Assembly (NCBI RefSeq): GCF_023278565.1
Contig: NC_064673.1
Location: 3,534,001-3,598,000 of the forward strand
Source of the DNA: Colletotrichum lupini
Lineage: Eukaryota > Ascomycota > Sordariomycetes > Glomerellales > Glomerellaceae
Reading direction: 5' to 3'
Length of the DNA stretch: 64,000 nt
In this document: piece after piece, positions 13,692 to 26,400 of the stretch
Numbering within the stretch: position 1 is the first letter of the stretch
Layout of the letters: each line of letters opens with the position of its first letter
Position numbers and translations under genes: made by a program
The notes under the pieces: generated by a model
Database searches by the model: none
Seen by the model: the letters and a program-made list of their open reading frames with translations, nothing else
Told to the model about the DNA's origin: nothing

Positions 13692-16600
13692 TTAACTAAC
13701 GAGGCCTGACCGGCGAGGCCTGACATAATAAGTCTTCAGGTCGGTTCCCATTTGGCAATCATAAAAGGCCAACAAAGCTTCCCCAAGGATCTCTCGAGTA
13801 TGAACGATCGAATCCAGAAAAACTTTCGCCATGGTTATATAACTCAGGGCGCAGCAATGACTAAGTGCCTCCTTGGTGTTTTGCCCTCCCTGGTCGAGTA
13901 TTTCCTTTACAGCTGATTCGTCGCTACGCATTGCTGCAAACAAAAATCCCACTGATGGATCTAGCTCATTGGCGGCGTTGTCGGGAAGATACTTCAAGAC
14001 CACAGCTCGACACCGCGGGTATCCTTTCTCTGTGGCTTGGACCAAGGCTTCTCTGAGAGTTTCCTGGATATCCTTCTCCCCGGCATTGTGAAGCAGCAAT
14101 ATCTCCAACGCTTCAGCGTACCCATGGCGAGCAGCGTACGCGATGTCCTCCCTTTGAACGCTTAACCCCCGCGCCAGGAGGCACTTGAGGACAGGCGTGC
14201 TGTGGATGGCGGACTGGGTGAGGGACCAAGTCCTCGTTGGAGGGCCTTGCACTGCAGGATGGATCTCCATCCCAGTTGCAAGCAAGAAGTTGACGACCTC
14301 CATTCGTCCCAGCTTAGATGCGGCCGCCAAAGACTTGTGGACCTGAAGTACTGCGGGATTGTATCGATCAAAGATCCATTGAAGCTGACACAAGGGCCTG
14401 TAGCTGTCAACGCATGACTTGTATAAAACATCGTTGTCGTTTGCGTCGCGTTGCTCCACGCTGGACGTACCCGCCTCAAGCAGCCCTCGTGTGGCAACAA
14501 AGTCTTGCCTCATTGTCGTGTAGTGCGCGTGATGACGACCCACATAGCCATGCAAAGTCCTCGCATGATTGCCAATATGGAAGAAGCCTCTTTCAGCGTA
14601 AAAATACCACCAACCTCGAAAAAATGGCTTCGAAGAATCGCAAATCGTTTTCACGATTGTACCAATGCTGGACTGGGACTTGGGCAACGAGTTGCCTCCC
14701 AGGTGGTCTGCCCAGTGCATTGAAGCGTACTCGTAAAAGCCTCTTATCCATGAAGGTAAATCGGCCATGAATGCTTTGTTGGACTCGACTCGTTCCACTT
14801 CGCTCATAGGTAAGCTGGGTCTCATCGGGAGTCCATGGAGCGCGAGGAGTCTGACACAACTTCCGCCCAAGTCAGACTCGGCCAAGGCCAGGTTGATCCT
14901 TGCCTTCCCCTTCTTTCTCGCAGCGTCTGCTCTAGAGCCAAGCAGAAATTCGCGTGCGGTTTGGTGCACCAGGAATACTGTGAAGTCAATGATTCGGATG
15001 AAAAATCCCCCTAACTGCTTGATTGTATACTCTGCGTCCGGCTCGAGCTCTTCCTCCAGACCTTCTAAAGATGTGATTTTCACCCCTGAACTGAGAGCGA
15101 TGTTGACCTCTTCTAGTTTTAGAGGGCGGTTGGCTGCTAAGATGATTCCGAGTAACTTATGTGAGGCTTCGTGGTCAGCAAAGGCTGCCCAGGCACTCTC
15201 GTAAAGCTGATCAAGATTGTCTGGCAAGGAACCCAGTGATTTTTTAATGGAACTGAGTTTCCGCGACTGGAGACGCTCAATGGCATCAAATACCAGTGAA
15301 ACCCACAGGAATGTACGATCTGCCCCTTCGGTCAGAGCTTTGATGACCATTGTGCTGGCATCCTCGGAGAGCGCGGATGACATTTTGAGCTCCCGCACGC
15401 GATGCTCGACAACTCTTTCCACGTCTTTGGACAACGACAATGATTCATTCTCTCCCCGTAATCGGATTGAAAGCAAGTTTCGGAAGCGGCTCTCGATGCT
15501 GGGCCACGGCCGACTTGTCACAAGGAACTTCAGGTTGCCGGCAGGTTTCTCGGAGTTGCTGGTTGAGAACGACCCGACGAGCTGGCTGATGAAGCGATTC
15601 CTAGACTCATCAGAGCACTCATCTAGGGCGTCAACGATGCAGATGATCTTGCGATCGTGGAGACGGCTGGCAGAGGTGTGAAACACCGCCCAGAGCGCTT
15701 CAAGATCCTTGGTGAAAGACAACTTGTCCTTGCTAGAATAACCCTCCATCGCTACGTTGACCAGTTCCGGGGCGGCGACGAAGAGCTGATGAATCAGGAC
15801 GCATAGAGCCTGGTGAGAGTCTCGGCGACTGTCGACGCCAGCCTTGAAGAAGAAGGAGCACACGATAGACTGTTTTTCGTTCTGGCTCAGGGCGTCCACG
15901 AGGAAGCTGGCAAGCACCGATTTGCCGCATCCAGGATTTGCCGTTACCCAGAGAAGAGAGGACGATTTGCTTTGCACCCAGTCGGCGAATTTTGGGTGAC
16001 GCAAAAACCATTGACAGGTCCCTGGGACAGGCCTCTCAATACCGATCCTCTGGCTTTCGTACTCCCCGCTGGTCGCATTGAGACTACGCAAGCAATCTGT
16101 CGTTGATTCAGTGTCAGGTTACTTTAGGCAAGTTCGGGGAATTTGGAACTCACTCTTCTCGGAGTCTGACAGGTCCTCTAAACGCAGTGCCAAAGCCTTC
16201 CCCGTATGAGGTTTTGCATATTCACCCGACTCAATTTCCACAATCTTCTTGGCACATGCTGTGACGTATTTCTCTGTTGCTGCTTCTCGTAGATGGCGTT
16301 CCGTATTCGTGCGGACCATGCCCATCAACTTGTGGTTTCCCAGGTCCACGCCTCCAAGTTCGGGGACGCTGTAGCGAAATAGGAGACTGTCTTTCAACAT
16401 TTCCTTATGTGACCCCTTGAACCGATTCCAGGTTTCCTCGGTTTCAGTGACTAGCTTGGTCAGTGTTCTTGCTAGGTGTATAAGGTTCCCCCTGAGAGGG
16501 ACCGACGGCTTGGTGCCCGTTCCGATACTGATTAAGAAAGCCTCCCTATCCGGCCACTGGTCTCGAGCTTCTTGACGGACTTGGAAAATGGGGTTGTTGC

Positions 16601-17409
16601 TTTTCAACGCTCCGTCTAGATAACCGGCATTGCCACGACGGTATTCTTTAAAGTACGTTGTGGCAGCTGATGTGGCGCGGAGGGCTTCCCACAGCTGAAA
16701 CTGTTTGGAGTGTTTGTCGAGTTCTTGCCTCGTTTCATACGAGCGCAGCAAAAGCAGCTCATTGTCATCTGTCTGAACCGTGGTAACGAATCTTTTTCAT
16801 TGTCAGCTCAAGCTTCCGGCGGGTGCGAGTCTCGCATCCTCTTACACTTTGCCGAAACCATCCTCAGTAAAATTACTGAGGGGTGTCTTGTCGCTGCCCG
16901 TCCGTGCTTTGATGATTTCTTTGACAACACTTTCCAACTTGGATGAATCGTAGCGTTCACTAGCGGAGAAGAAGTCGACCCCACGGCTGAAGGCGTTGTA
17001 TTTCCATCGTTTCGGCTTGAAAATTGTTTTTGCAAGACGAATGTACGCCTCTTCACATTCGTCGACCGTCATGCGAAGACATCCTAGCATTATAGCAATA
17101 ATGCTATGGGAAACACCCGTCAGACTGCACGATTCTGAGCCATCTAGATAGGTGCAGACTGTATGCTCACCCGCCAGTACTTGTACCCCCGATGAGATCG
17201 AAGACTTGCCAAGGTTGAAGCTGGCTATTGGGATCACGATCTTGATTCACATGACGCATCAAATCTTTCAGAATCAAGATGGAGGAGAGCCCGCGGATAC
17301 CCCCGCCATCTATCATGGCGCGTATATTAGTCGATAATTATAGGGATAACTGGTATGAACTGGAAAACTTACCCAAAGAGAGAAGCCGGACAGGCCTTTC
17401 ATTGTCCAT
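13692..17409 (-). CDS. patatin-NACHT-ankyrin NLR protein, C-terminally truncated by a Gypsy LTR
   Basis: Five exons are inferred: 17409-17373, 17309-17171, 17103-16846, 16791-16155 (ending at 16154) and 16096-13692, joined in frame through introns of 54-67 bp (1158 aa). The N-terminus is a patatin-like phospholipase: oxyanion box DGGGIRG at residues 13-19 (split by intron 1), nucleophile box GTSTGG, and the dyad aspartate in YLDGAL. A NACHT P-loop NTPase follows with Walker A NPGCGKS and Walker B IICIVDALDE. The C-terminal part has ankyrin-like helical repeats (for example ASKLGRMEVVNFLLATGMEI). Such proteins are fungal NOD-like receptors linked to non-self recognition and regulated cell death; that role is family knowledge. 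The last about ten codons and the stop lie inside the Gypsy LTR that begins at 13725, so the repeat domain is shortened. The start ATG at 17409 is chosen because it places a short leader before the GGGIRG box. Confidence 0.85.
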
Positions 17410-18286
17410 CTTTGCCTGGTTGCACCACAGATTGAGCAGCAAGAGTAGGACAACGGTCACCTGCGTCTAAAAAAGGTTGGGACTGCGCTCGTCATACATA
17501 CCTTCAAGCCCTTTCAAGAGGGGCCCAAGAAGGCCACTTGAACACCTCGTGACCGCATGAAAATGGACCATTTCTGGGAAAGACAAACCAATCATGGCGA
17601 GGCTTCAAAGCCAACGAGCGTATGCGCTCGTCTATGAGAGGCGGATCATACCACCACCCGCACTAGGCGCGGGCCGTTAGACGAGTCGAGAGGGTGTGAA
17701 TCGGAGGCCTGCACGATGTTGCCTTGACGTTGTAGTGGAGACTCATCTCAGGTTAGACGTACGCCATTGGATTACAGGGGTTGGTCAAGAGGCAGATCAA
17801 TGGGGGTGGCTAAGCGCCGAGACATTTCGGGCGCCTAGGTTGCCCTGTTAAGAAGACGCATTAGTCAATTTCTGGCGTTGAGAGCTCAGGACCAAGTAGG
17901 TTGGATGGCAGGAAAATTCCCCGATCTTCTTCACTCCTTGGTCCAGCTTTGCAGGCAAACACAGAAGGGCCGTCCGTGGCTAACGGGATCTAGTGTGCGG
18001 CCCGGTCCCAAGTCCCGCTACGGTATCGACCCACAAAGGCCCGGACCGGGGTTGCACGGGTGCCGCTCAATTGGGTCACGACTGTGGAGAGCCATCATCA
18101 ACAATATCTAGGCTAAGCGTTTGTGCCCAAGAGCCGTGTGCAGTTCTTTCATAGTGTCCGTTGAATTAACTATGCCTATGGCGTCTGAGTACAAATTAGG
18201 GTCTAGTGATTATGGTGTCTACAAACAGGTAATTATGAAAAGAAACGAGTGTCCTGTATCCTTGTGCCCCCTTTTAAGTACCCGAT
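17410..18286. other. intergenic, no gene seen
   Basis: This balanced-GC spacer lies upstream of the NLR start and downstream of the transcription factor stop (both genes are on the minus strand). Only short frames without recognisable domains occur, such as 77 codons at 17878-18111. It should hold the NLR promoter and the terminator of the regulator gene; I see no distinct motif. Confidence 0.6.
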
Positions 18287-20236
18287 CTAACCGAAAATAA
18301 TTGTCATTCCCATACTCCCGGCAACCTCCCTCCACGCTTCAGCGCCCGTATTGCAGCCGCCGTTGGGTTTTCCCGACGTCGCAGCAGCCCACTGATGAAG
18401 GACAACTGCACGAGCTCTCTCGATATTGATCATGCCCTGCCTACGTTCGATTTCAATGAAGGCGTACCTTGCGAGGCCCCGGTCCTGATCCGTGATAGCT
18501 TCGCAGGCTGCTACGAACAAAGGCCAGAGGAGTGCATTGACCGGTCCACCAGATGCGATGACCGCAACGCAGTTCTCTAGGGTAAGATGGCAGTTTTCCT
18601 GAACCGCAGGATGGTCGACTGGGTGATCGTGGATCGACCGGTTAAGGTATACTAAAGCACCGTGACGATATGCCATGGAGTTGTGGACCATGGCGCGGAA
18701 CGCACCCTGGGAATCTGAATCACAAAAGGGCTCAAAGTCCTCGTCTGACTGCACTGGAGGTGCCCAATCTTGGAGAGCCTTTTGGACTGCTTTGACCGTG
18801 GATTCGTACTCCATCAGAAGAACGGCGGCTTTGGCTGGTTGGTTGTTGGAGACTGCGCCGTCCAAGTCCCCTTTCAGGGATTTGAGAGTGCTGAGACGGT
18901 AAAGAACTGGCCACAGATTGCCAGTCATACCGAGAAGTGGATCAACGGGGCCGTTTTGAGCCGACTTGGACGAAGGTGATGCCATGGAGTAGACATGCTC
19001 GGTTGCAGGTACAGTAGAGACTGGACTACGTCCTAAAGAAAGGGCAGTGATCACGTCGTAAAATTGGAAAGCCTTTTCGTTAAATTAGTCTTGGCTCCAG
19101 AGAGATCTTGGAAGTCAGCACACGTACCTTTTCAAGAAACAAGATACTGCGTGTCTTCTTGGACATCGGAATCGAACTCAGCACAAGGAAGGCACTTCTC
19201 AGGTGCTCAAGAACCATATTGGTTGCTCCTGTTAAGGTGAGCTTTTACTAGTTAGCATTGATCTTTCCATGAAGGACTGTTGAGGGAAAAATGCCCACGG
19301 ATTCGTAGTACACGAGCAGCATGGTTGCCGCCAAAACCTCTTCCTGTCGGCAGTTCTGCTGCACAAGTTGAAAAACACCCTCAGCAGCAAGAACTCTGTA
19401 GTTTGAAGAATGCTTGGAGTCTTGCACGCCCATATACTCAAGATGTCCCTTGGCGAAGGCACACATGGCGTGCAGGACGGGCGAGTTATCGGAGCATAGA
19501 GGCAGAATGAAACCCTGAAAAAGATTGTCTGGCTCTTCCGTGAAGACGATCAAATGAGAAAGAACACTAGAGAAATGATGAATGAGTTTCCTTTCGTGGG
19601 CGCAGTCTGTAAGGTTTGAGAATGACGGTTGCGGTATTTCGAGGCCAGACAGCAGAGACGCGATGTCGATGGTGCTGGACTGGGATAACTCTGCGTTAAG
19701 CGGGAAAAAGTCGAACCGTGAGCTACTCAGTGAATCGCTCTCTCGATCAAAATTTGCGAGCTGATCAACTGGCTTGTCACAGAAGTCGAATTGGCTGAAG
19801 CTGGCCCATTCTGGTGTCTCAGGGGGTGAGTGACTTGATGTAGAGTGAGCATCCCTTGGAGGTTCAGTGAAGCCGCCATCCGAGACAGTCTCTAAAGATC
19901 GTCTCGATTTAAAGTGTTGCGTTGGAGAAACACTACGGGGAGTCTTCGAGGCTATCCCGTTGGCATGTTTGCTGCGACGTGGCTCGACAGGGTTGTAGAT
20001 GCACTCCAACCCTCTCTCAGTGCAGCGTGTGCATCGAGGCTTCCGCTCGCAGCACTTTTTTCTCGCTTCTTTGCTGGGAAGGTGTGAGCAGCTACCAATC
20101 AGCCGAGGCATGAGATCACCTACCAACTAGAGCAACCTATATGTCGACATTGTCAGCTATATGTTCCATCCCGTCTTCGGTACCCGTGCGACTACGTACC
20201 TGTCCTTGCTCTCTTCTTCCTGATCTTTGGAGGCAT
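18287..20236 (-). CDS. Zn2Cys6 (GAL4-type) transcription factor with fungal-specific C-terminal domain
   Basis: The exon model is 20236-20200, 20136-20124 (13 nt), 20073-19295, 19228-19128 and 19072-18287, giving 571 aa. Joining the first three exons creates a complete binuclear zinc cluster, GCSSCKEARKKC then CTRC then C, with spacing C-x2-C-x6-C-x6-C-x2-C-x6-C. It follows a basic start (MPPKIRKKRART). The rest resembles the Fungal_trans_2/DUF3468 family: a block around VYYES, LRSAFLVL..LEKAFQFYDVITALSLG, and a C-terminal ARYAFIEIERRQGMINIERA motif. Intron 3 fits in frame only with a GC donor (19294) and AG acceptor (19229); the nearby GT donor gives a frameshift. An ATG at 20257 would add seven residues. 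Predicted nuclear DNA-binding activator or repressor; no target is indicated by the context. Confidence 0.85.
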
Positions 20237-21657
20237 AGGCTTTGTAAAGAGCAGCATGCTGTATGATGTGAGGATGATTTCTTGTTGGAAGAGAAGTCAA
20301 TCATAGATGTATTGATGAGAGTGTGTCTTGTATTCAAACACAGCCGTCGGAAAGTGGCGCAGCTCGAGCTGACCTCAAGCACAATTTAAAGTATCTGCCT
20401 TCGTGGAAGATGGCGGAAGAGTGTGGTGCGTAAGCGATGGCAATAACCTTCTTCGAAAAGTCTTCTATGCGAACCTCACCGGTAAAAGGATCTGCAGGAA
20501 ATCGCGTGCCGATATTATTGCCATGTGGGAAACATGTGGCCAAGATGCATCATGCAGGAAGAAGCGGCCCAATTCGGATTGCTTGATCTCTACCCCGCCA
20601 ATTTCAGAAGACGAGGCGTACCTGTACGACTACGTTGTGAGGTTAAAGCAGGTGTAACTTGACGTTTCAGAGTCTTGTAGACAAGGATGTGATATTAACC
20701 GCTTCTCTTGCTCCGGCAAATATCCCCTCGGGGCGCCCGTCAAGCTGAAAAGTTACGATCATTACCCTCATTGGTATTGAGGCACGCAAGATGACGGCCA
20801 CTCAACCCTTGCTGGGAAGGTGTGCCCGCAGGAGGGGAAAGGATTCCTCGATCGGTTGCCTAAACCTCTTTCTAGAAGACGTCCATGCTTACACAAAAGG
20901 TCAAAGAGTCGTCTGACCAACCTCTGTTGGCTGCCACTCAACCTGCAAGATTCTGGGTATAATGGTCTCGTTATTCCCTTCCTGTCTCCAAGGTTGTATG
21001 TAACTTGTCTAGCGCAAAACTGCCAGACACGCGTGAACCATCTCTCGTGTGATCCAACATGCATGGGCATGGATCTGGAGGGACATGGTATACGTTTTAG
21101 GGACGTCAACAAGGCCTCAGGCAACTGTGCGACTGTATAATCGAGTAGAGAAGGCGTGAAAAGATTCTCATTTGAAGGCCGCAGGCGGGGAAAGATATAT
21201 CCCACCGGCTTCAACGGTGGTGATACGACCTTGCAGTGATGGTAATGATGACAATCACCGGGGAACCAATCAAGCCGTTGAGCGGACAAAAGCTGGGGAA
21301 ATAGGCGCATGTTCTAGGCGATCATTCATGTCTACCCCAGCTTTCACCCCACAAACCGGTATTAGTCCAAGCCCTCCGCAATGCTCATTGGCGCGCGTCG
21401 AATCCTGATGCCAGCCACAAATCCAAGATGTGGCTCGGAAGGGAACCATTGGAGCGCAAGAGAAGGATCCGGAAATGGTGTCTACGTAACAGATTCAGCT
21501 TTCTGCAGTAAGAAGGGGGGGGGGGCGTAGCGGGCGTTCTATGTTCCTGACTGCGCCCGTCGCGCATCAAAAAGTGTATAAGACAAATGTGGAGGCCGTA
21601 ATGTGAAAGCTTTGACCCTGCGAAGTTGCATATGCGCCTGCAACCCAAGGCGCCGCG
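20237..21657. other. divergent intergenic region between regulator and membrane protein genes
   Basis: This is the 1.4-kb shared upstream region of two divergently transcribed genes (regulator on minus, membrane protein on plus). A 180-codon minus-strand frame at 20768-21310 has no recognisable domain and is Pro/Arg/His rich, which I take to be chance. A run of nine G occurs at about 21515-21524. The arrangement would allow co-regulation, but nothing in the sequence proves it. Confidence 0.5.
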
Positions 21658-22847
21658 ATGGCCATCGTTTACTTCGAGACAAGCTGGGCCATCTTGAGCA
21701 CTATCGGCGTGGCCAACACACTTTTTGGCTTCATCATTGCTGGCATCACGGCCTTTTCGCCCGTATCACTTATACCCATTGTTGTTTCTGTCGCAGGCTC
21801 TATCGCAAATGGGTTATGTTATTACAGCTTCTATGCAGACTACCCCATCTTGAATACGGCGGTTGCGTCTGGTGTTGCGGATGTCATGTGGATGGTACGC
21901 CGCGTTTGCATTTTCTTTTTAGTAAAGGCTCATATGGATAGACTTCAATCTAATTTAACTTCAGATTCAAGAAGCAGGCATTTCATTCTACAGTTATGCT
22001 ATTCTCACCCGCGTTCTGCGCAGCCGCGACCGTATCATTTTCATGACTCTTTTCTGGATAGTGATAGGGGCCATCTTTGTTCTCAGGATGATGATACTGG
22101 TTTCCCGGGTGAAGATACTCGTGAACGGAGAGTCTGATCTAATGCCGACCATCAACGGTCTCCATGTTGGCTACTTCTCATCCTTAGCTGTGCTTGAGTG
22201 TCTCAGCGCTTTCTTCCTCCTGCGCAAGTTTGCGGCGGCAAAGTCAATATCGCAAGGGGCATCAATCGCGCCGACTCTCTTCCAGCATTTGATGCGAAGC
22301 ACAGAGATCCGCCTTGCCATCCTGGCATTAATCGGAGTCACGAGAGCAGTCACCTACTTTTTCCAGCCCGCAGTTCAGCAAGCCCGGACAGTGGCAGGCC
22401 AGATCGACAGATTTGTTTACACACTTGAGTGTATGTTTCCGGTGATGATCTTGTAAGCTTTACTGTTCATTGACTTAGTTGATTTGAAGGACTAATTTCC
22501 GTTGCAGCATTGACATCCTGGCATCCCGTCTTGTGCATGAGCAAACGACTCATGAGAATTCTTCTTTTCGGCTTGCGAATAGGCGAAACTCAAGTCAAGA
22601 GCGTCTGCCTTCAGCTGGAGACAATGGTACACAAGTCGCCTCCGTATGGAGCGGTGGAAAGAGAGTGAATTTACAGGTTCGAAGGGAGTCCGGAACAAGC
22701 CGATCGTCGCTCTTCCCGCCAGAGAACGTAAGCGACGGCTCCGACAGGAGTACCCGCGATTTTGGCATGATTGATTGTACTATCACCTCAGGGATCACTA
22801 AAACAATTGAGATCAAGGTCGAAAACAGTGCTCGCAAGCGGTCATAA
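21658..22847 (+). CDS. seven-transmembrane-like integral membrane protein, function unknown
   Basis: There are three exons, 21658-21894, 21965-22452 and 22508-22847, with clean GT-AG introns of 70 and 55 bp; the product has 354 aa. From the N-terminus there are about seven hydrophobic segments: ILSTIGVANTLFGFIIAGI, PIVVSVAGSIANGLCYYSF, a short segment around the first splice site, MTLFWIVIGAIFVLRMMIL, VGYFSSLAVLECLSAFFLL, IRLAILALIGVTRAVTYFF, and FVYTLECMFPVMIF. A polar Ser/Arg-rich cytoplasmic-type tail of about 110 residues follows. The shape matches uncharacterised fungal 7TM proteins found in many Pezizomycotina; I do not see a motif giving a ligand or transport function. The stop codon is only 10 bp from the Copia element, so the 3' UTR has been replaced. 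Confidence 0.75.
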
Positions 22848-22852
22848 GATGC

Positions 22853-22857
22853 TGCAG
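22853..22857. other. 5-bp target-site duplication TGCAG (left)
   Basis: TGCAG here and at 29294-29298 flanks Copia element 1 exactly. Confidence 0.9.
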
Positions 22858-23059
22858 TGTCGGATTGGAAGTCCAATTCGACCGCGGCATACAGCCGACT
22901 GCGCAGGGGCCAATTGGGGGCCCTATTTACGATTATTATAGCCAGCCTAACCTACGGTTAGAACCTCCTTTTTACACCTACGTAGATATTTATATAATTT
23001 AATTAATCTCTTCGTTAACTACGGTTCGAACTAACTACCTTATAATAAGGATACTAATA
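22858..23059 (+). repeat. 5' LTR of Copia element 1 (202 bp)
   Basis: It begins TGTCGGATTGGAAGTCC and ends ATACTAATA. The same length and sequence family occur at 29092, 32028 and 39185. It includes the palindromic GGATTGGAAGTCCAATTC start region. Confidence 0.92.
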
Positions 23060-23459
23060 CTAAGTAGTAATTAAATTCTACTATTATAAATTAGTAAGGT
23101 ATCTTATTATATAAAAGAGATAACCTCTTAATACTATATAGAATAAGAGATTTATACTAATTAACTTTATAAAAGTAGATAAAAAAAGAGGCAATTCTTA
23201 AATACTATACGGAATTAAGTAATCGTAGCCCTTTATTATTTATAAGAGGTTAATGTTTATTACGTTAAACTACGTTAATTAATAGAACTGCTTGAGTAAC
23301 TAGCCTTTTATTATTACCCCGAGTAGCTTTTTTACTAAACGACTTTTTTATAGCCGGCCTGTAATTAAAAATTAATTAGTAAAGATCCTAAGATTAATTA
23401 TTATATCTTTTTATAGTAATATAAACGTTTGCCGCTATTATTATTAAAAGGAACTACTA

Positions 23460-26400
23460 AAACCTACTTTTTTATATTAAATAAAGAGGAGGATCTTAGT
23501 AAGTACGATAGCTAGTAATCTAAAAGGGTAGTAATAATCGCTAAAAATAATAAAAACGAGAGTAGTAGCGAGATAGTAAAAAGAAGTGGGAATTTCTTAG
23601 ATCTTAATAAATTCGTTAGGTAGTAAAAGTACGGATTTATTATAACTAGCGCGCAGATTAAATATATTTTTATTAAAATTAAATACGCTAGCAACCGCTA
23701 ATATGGGTATAAGCTAGAGCACGACCCTTAGTAAGTTAGAGTAAAAAAGAAAAGGACGAAACCCGATCCTAAATAGAATCCTAATCCTTTATAAATAAAT
23801 AAATATTAACCTAGACTATTAGGGGACGTAAATATATAAAATTACGGATTAGCCTAACGGTAAGTAAATTAACGTAGTATTAATCTATTTAACTAAGGTT
23901 TATAAGAAAAAGGGGCTATAGGGGTAACCCCTATTTTACGAGATTATAAATAACCTTAGCTACTAACTAGATAAATAGTTTACGAGCGCAAGCTTAAGAA
24001 TCGTAAAAGTAGTTAATAAATTCTTTTATAAGCGAGGGGTATTATTAGCGTAATTATAATTATAAGAACTATACGAAATATTAATAATAATAATTATAAA
24101 AGAGGAATTCGTATTATAGAACTAAGTATAAGTTGATAGAGTATATAATTACTTTAATAAATTTAAAAAAAAAGTAAACGACCCAGATTTCTTCTTTATA
24201 ATTATTAATAGAAATCTATTATTATAAAAGGATATACCGGGGCAAAATATAGTACTAAAAATATAATAATTAATAATTTTGCCTATTTTAATTTATAACT
24301 CGTTACTATTATTAATACGAAATTCGGCACCGATCGGCTAATAAAAAAAGAGGTAAACGACCTAAAGTTACTAATAGTACGTAGCGACATAGGGATCGTA
24401 TATAAATACTAAAAATTTAATAATAAATACGAAGTAATTTATAAACTTTAAAAAGATCTTTTTAAAAGAGAAATTATATTTTAAGGGGAAGTATAAGGTC
24501 TTATAAAAAACCCTAACGATATTTTATAATTATTATAAAAAAGTCAGAATTAGAAAATACTAGTACTATTTAGTAATTAATATCGTACTTATAAGTAAAG
24601 CCTTTAATTATTATTATAAAGCGGTACGTAATTTTAATTAAAACGACTTTTTTAGTATAATTAACGTAATCTAAAGCCGCTTCGAGACTTATAATAAGAA
24701 CCTAGAGCTCTTATTTAAGCTACGAGCGATTTTTTTTATATTTATAGCTAGGATAATAGAGGGTAAATCGCGAGTAGAGATCCTTAAAAAGCTTATTAAT
24801 CGAATTAATAAGCTAGCGAAAACCTAGTTAAATAAGGGGATAAACGAGTAGAAAGTTAGATATTTTTATATTATAATTTAGCGTATATTAAAAATAAAAA
24901 TAACCCTATACTAAGTACTTAAAAACTATAAGACGTTATATTTAAGGCTAAGATCTAGTTTTAATATTAAAATAAGAATGCTACGCTAAACTTATTTCTA
25001 AATATACGATAGCCCTTATTAGTAATATTAAGTCGATCGAACGTATAATAAGAAAGGAAAAGAGGCTAAATACGGTAATCGCTAGTAAGGAGGCTTAAAT
25101 TCGTTAAATAGGCAGAGATTTAACTTATAAATAAAGTAATAAAAGAAGTAATATTATATTTATAAAAAGGATAGATATTAATTAAATAACTATTTTAAAA
25201 AAGAGCGTATTAAATTATATAAATAGTATAAAAAGTCGAGGGTAGTAAATAATAAAACTAGCCCTCGTTAGTTTAACTAATTCCTTATTATATATAAGGG
25301 TAGATCTAGGGGTACAGAACTTAGTAATAGTAGCTAAAGTAGCGGCCTAAAGTATATACCCCCTATAGAAAATTTAGAAAATAAAGAAGATCTTACCCCC
25401 TATACTAACGAATTAGATTATAACGAAATCGACGATATTAACTACTCTTTTTTTACCCCATTAGCTTTTAAAGGATATATAAGGCTAAACGAATAGAAAG
25501 TAATAAAAGCTCTTAATAAATAGGCTTTTATTTATAAATAGTAAGGGAAGGTCCCTTAAATAACGGATATAGAGGTGGCTAAAAGGGCGAATTTAATAAA
25601 GCCGAAGCTTATTTTTTTAATAATTAAGAAGAAGACGCTCTTTTTATTAATATTTAAAGAAAAGGAATATAGTACTAAGTATATTTAGGGGTAGCTAGAG
25701 GGGTCCTTTTTATATTACCTAGATCCTTTAAATACTAAGCTTATATAAGTATTCTATACGAGCGAAAGGTACGGCTTAAATAATTTCTATAAGATTATCC
25801 TAAATACTAGGGTATTATAATAGTTAATTAGAAAAAAAGGGTAATTCTAAGCGCTGTAAAAGATCGTATTAATAACGCTTAATACGTTAACGGTAGGTAT
25901 TATAAGGATTAGTTTCGGCCTAAGTAAGGAAATCGTTACCCTAGGTATAATAAAAGTAGAGACGTACTTCGGAACGATAATTTTTTATATTTTACCTATT
26001 AATACCCTATTTCTCTTATATTTAAAAAATATAGATCGACTAGGTATTATATTTAATAATATAAGGAATAGAATCTCTAGTAGTAAGTATTTTAAAATAG
26101 TTAAATGATAATAGGAGTATGTATTTATAAAGCTTACTAATAATATAAAGTTAATTAATTACTTAATAAAAAGTAAGCTTAGAAAATTATACTAAAGATT
26201 CGAGTACCCGTTAGTCACGAGGCTATATAACCTCCTAAAGTAATTAAATAATAATAATATCGAAATAAGGGCGCTAGAGTAGTTAATAAAAGTATATTAT
26301 TAATACTAAATAAATGCGCAGAGCCTACGCAAATTTAAGTTTAAATTACGTAATGAGCTTAACTTTAATTAGGAAATCGTTATTAATATTTTTTATTTAA

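Larger units (their letters stand above)
1..13725 (-). mobile_element. Ty3/Gypsy LTR retrotransposon copy A (RIP-decayed, incomplete, hosts a nested element)
   Basis: The 5' end of this minus-strand element is at 13725, where the LTR begins TGTCAGGCCT and contains a short duplicated GAGGCCTGAC motif. The same LTR and downstream sequence recur in inverted orientation from 58394 (copy B), which identifies the family and the boundary. The element occupies 13725-12412 and 4345-1; the middle is a separate nested element. On the minus strand a Gypsy reverse transcriptase can be read with the YxDD box degraded to YLDN near 2800, and integrase-like sequence lies further left. The 3' end is beyond the window. 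C-to-T/G-to-A mutation is so heavy that no long open frame survives. It is less mutated than copy B, whose catalytic box reads YLNN. Family assignment is confident; the extent of the LTR is not determined because the 3' LTR is not visible. Confidence 0.85.

Noticed and set aside
14318..15681. Several plus-strand frames of 90-154 codons over the NLR gene
   Set aside because: They are antisense shadows of the NACHT exon and lack domains.
20768..21310. 180-codon minus-strand frame upstream of the membrane protein gene
   Set aside because: Composition (Arg, Pro, His, Ser) and the absence of any domain or splice-supported extension suggest chance; not called as a gene.
21510..21530. G9 run as a meaningful regulatory or G-quadruplex site
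   Set aside because: It is a single homopolymer run without the further G-tracts needed; it may even be a length-uncertain sequencing site.
23512..23694. 60-codon minus-strand frame
   Set aside because: It lies inside the RIP-mutated Copia gag region, and its Leu/Ile-rich composition is what AT-rich DNA gives by chance.
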